From: Verrucomicrobiaceae bacterium
Lineage (GTDB): Bacteria > Verrucomicrobiota > Verrucomicrobiia > Verrucomicrobiales > Akkermansiaceae
DNA: 64,000 nt
NCBI GenBank assembly: GCA_027486655.1
Contig: JAIXOR010000069.1
Location: forward strand, 62,001 to 126,000
Direction: 5' to 3'
In this document: positions 62,936 through 64,000 of the stretch, piece after piece
Position numbering within the stretch: the first letter of the stretch is position 1
Layout of the letters: each line of letters begins with the position of its first letter
Translations under genes and position numbers: made by a program
Notes under the pieces: model-generated
Seen by the model: only the letters and a program-made list of their open reading frames with translations
Told to the model about the DNA's origin: nothing
The model's database searches: none

Positions 62936-64000
62936 ATGTTCTACCTTACCACTGCCATCGATTACACCAACGGCTCGCCGCACATCGGTCATGCTTACGA
63001 GAAGGTGCTTGCCGACGTGATCATCCGTTACCGGAGGCTGCGTGGGGACGAGGCGTTTTTCCTGACCGGGGTGGACCAGCACGGGCAGAAGGTGCAGCAG
63101 ACGGCGGAGAAGGAGGGCGTGCATCCGGCCACTTTTGTGAAGCGGACGACCAAGAAGTTTTCCAACCTCTGGGAGAAGCTGGGCGTGGACTACGACGGCT
63201 GGGCGGAGACCGTCGATCCGCGCCACAAGGCCTGCGTGCAGGGGATCCTGACCGCGTTGAAGGACCAGGGGCAGCTTTACAAGAAATCCCACTCCGGCCA
63301 TTACTCGGTGAGGCAGGAGCAGTTCCTCTCGGACCGCGACCGCGACGAGTCCGGCAACTTCGGCCCGGAATGGGGCGAGGTGGTGGTGATCGAGGAGGAG
63401 AACTGGTATTTCAAGCTCAGCGAGCACACGGCCTGGCTGAAGAGCTACCTGGAATCCACGCCGGACGCGGTGCTGCCGGTCTTCCGCAAGGCGGAGCTGC
63501 TCAACGCGCTGGAGCGCAATTCCGGGACCGACCTCTGCATTTCGCGTCCCAAGGAGCGCCTGCGCTGGGGCATCGAGATTCCCTTCGACACGGACTTCGT
63601 GACCTACGTGTGGTTTGACGCCTTGATCAACTACGTTTCGTTTGCGGGCTATCAGGCTGCGGCGGACGCGGGTTTGCCGGATTTCTCCCGGCTGTGGACG
63701 GCGGACGAGCGGCCGGTGCACATCATCGGCAAGGACATCCTGGTGCCGGCCCACGGCATTTACTGGCTGTGCATGCTGCACGCGATGGGCTTCCCGGATG
63801 CGGAGATGCCCCGCCTGCTGGTGCACGGCTGGTGGAACATCCGGGGTGAGAAGATGAGCAAGTCGCTCGGCAACATCGTGGATCCGAACGAGCTCGCGGA
63901 CAAATTCAGCGTGGAGGCGCTGCGCTACTACCTCGTGCGGGACATCGTCACCGGCAAGGACTCGGACTTCGACCTCGACCGGCTGGTCATGCTTTACAAC
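62936..64000 (+). CDS. metG: methionyl-tRNA synthetase, N-terminal part (runs off the right edge)
   Basis: 355 codons of a class-I aminoacyl-tRNA synthetase that charges tRNA-Met. The HIGH motif is in NGSPHIGHAYEKVLADVI near residue 14, and KMSKS is in GEKMSKSLGNIVDP. FLTGVDQHGQKVQQTAEKEG and SGHYSVRQEQFLSD match the MetRS connective region, in the form without the four zinc cysteines (Thermotoga-type). WWNIRGEKMSKSLGN and VEALRYYLVRDI follow. The C-terminal anticodon-binding part is outside the window. The ATG at 62936 gives the normal family start. Confidence 0.95.
   Translation, partial: MFYLTTAIDYTNGSPHIGHAYEKVLADVIIRYRRLRGDEAFFLTGVDQHGQKVQQTAEKEGVHPATFVKRTTKKFSNLWEKLGVDYDGWAETVDPRHKACVQGILTALKDQGQLYKKSHSGHYSVRQEQFLSDRDRDESGNFGPEWGEVVVIEEENWYFKLSEHTAWLKSYLESTPDAVLPVFRKAELLNALERNSGTDLCISRPKERLRWGIEIPFDTDFVTYVWFDALINYVSFAGYQAAADAGLPDFSRLWTADERPVHIIGKDILVPAHGIYWLCMLHAMGFPDAEMPRLLVHGWWNIRGEKMSKSLGNIVDPNELADKFSVEALRYYLVRDIVTGKDSDFDLDRLVMLYN

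Noticed and set aside
62776..63618. 280-codon plus-strand frame overlapping the metG start
   Set aside because: metG with its HIGH and KMSKS motifs is in another frame; this one is Gly/Arg/Ala-rich shadow.

Overview
The window is GC-rich chromosomal DNA (roughly 60-63% GC by eye) from a free-living, Gram-negative-type heterotroph. It most probably comes from the phylum Verrucomicrobiota, near Luteolibacter/Verrucomicrobiaceae. The pointers are a PEP-CTERM secreted protein, a Verru_Chthon cassette protein A, very large secreted glycoside hydrolases with Ca-binding DxDxDG linkers, a LolA-type protein (so an outer membrane), and start codons that mostly lack a Shine-Dalgarno sequence. The genus is inference.

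Layout. 0-3.4 kb: 5' end of guaB (IMP dehydrogenase) and a SWIM-SNF2 helicase. 3.4-10.2 kb: a tight three-gene locus of transglutaminase-like protein, circularly permuted ATP-grasp/alpha-E fusion, and transglutaminase/DUF2126, a known but functionally obscure amidoligase-type peptide system. 10.4-12.1 kb: PEP-CTERM protein and an orphan LytTR response regulator. 12.3-14.6 kb: trpE and trpG. 14.6-26.3 kb: two secreted alpha-amylase-family enzymes running into trpE; one is 2,759 aa and seems to carry a GH13 and a GH57-like catalytic unit. 26.5-30.9 kb: lolA-like gene, mfd and a membrane protein. 30.9-33.7 kb: a secreted protein with a caspase-like look, then tpiA and pgk with a clear terminator. 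33.8-38.6 kb: TPR-like secreted protein, an A-type Fe-S carrier, a basic histone-like small protein and an RlmI-type rRNA methyltransferase. 38.6-44 kb: VF530 protein, secreted protein, Verru_Chthon protein A and a TPM-domain protein. 44-46.4 kb: a polar amino-acid ABC importer. 46.4-51.5 kb: GH43, GH28 and GH35, a pectin/galactan-degrading set. 51.9-53.5 kb: membrane protein, purU and tRNA-Ser(CGA).

53.5-62.6 kb is an accessory stretch between tRNA-Ser and metG: vapBC, a DUF2891 protein, a second GH35, an AT-rich patch with a candidate immunity gene and an orphan RHS C-terminal module, a DUF3024 protein and a higBA pair with a readable promoter/operator. This stretch, and the gap before purU, carries a family of short mosaic repeats with inverted ends that resembles a non-autonomous mobile element. 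A 22-nt piece of it also lies in frame inside the RHS gene. metG runs off the right edge.

The strongest candidates for something undescribed are this mosaic repeat family, the GH13-GH57 giant amylase, the RHS tail plus small three-helix membrane protein, and the secreted caspase-like protein. Positions, motifs and repeat alignments were read by eye; no similarity search or statistics were run.
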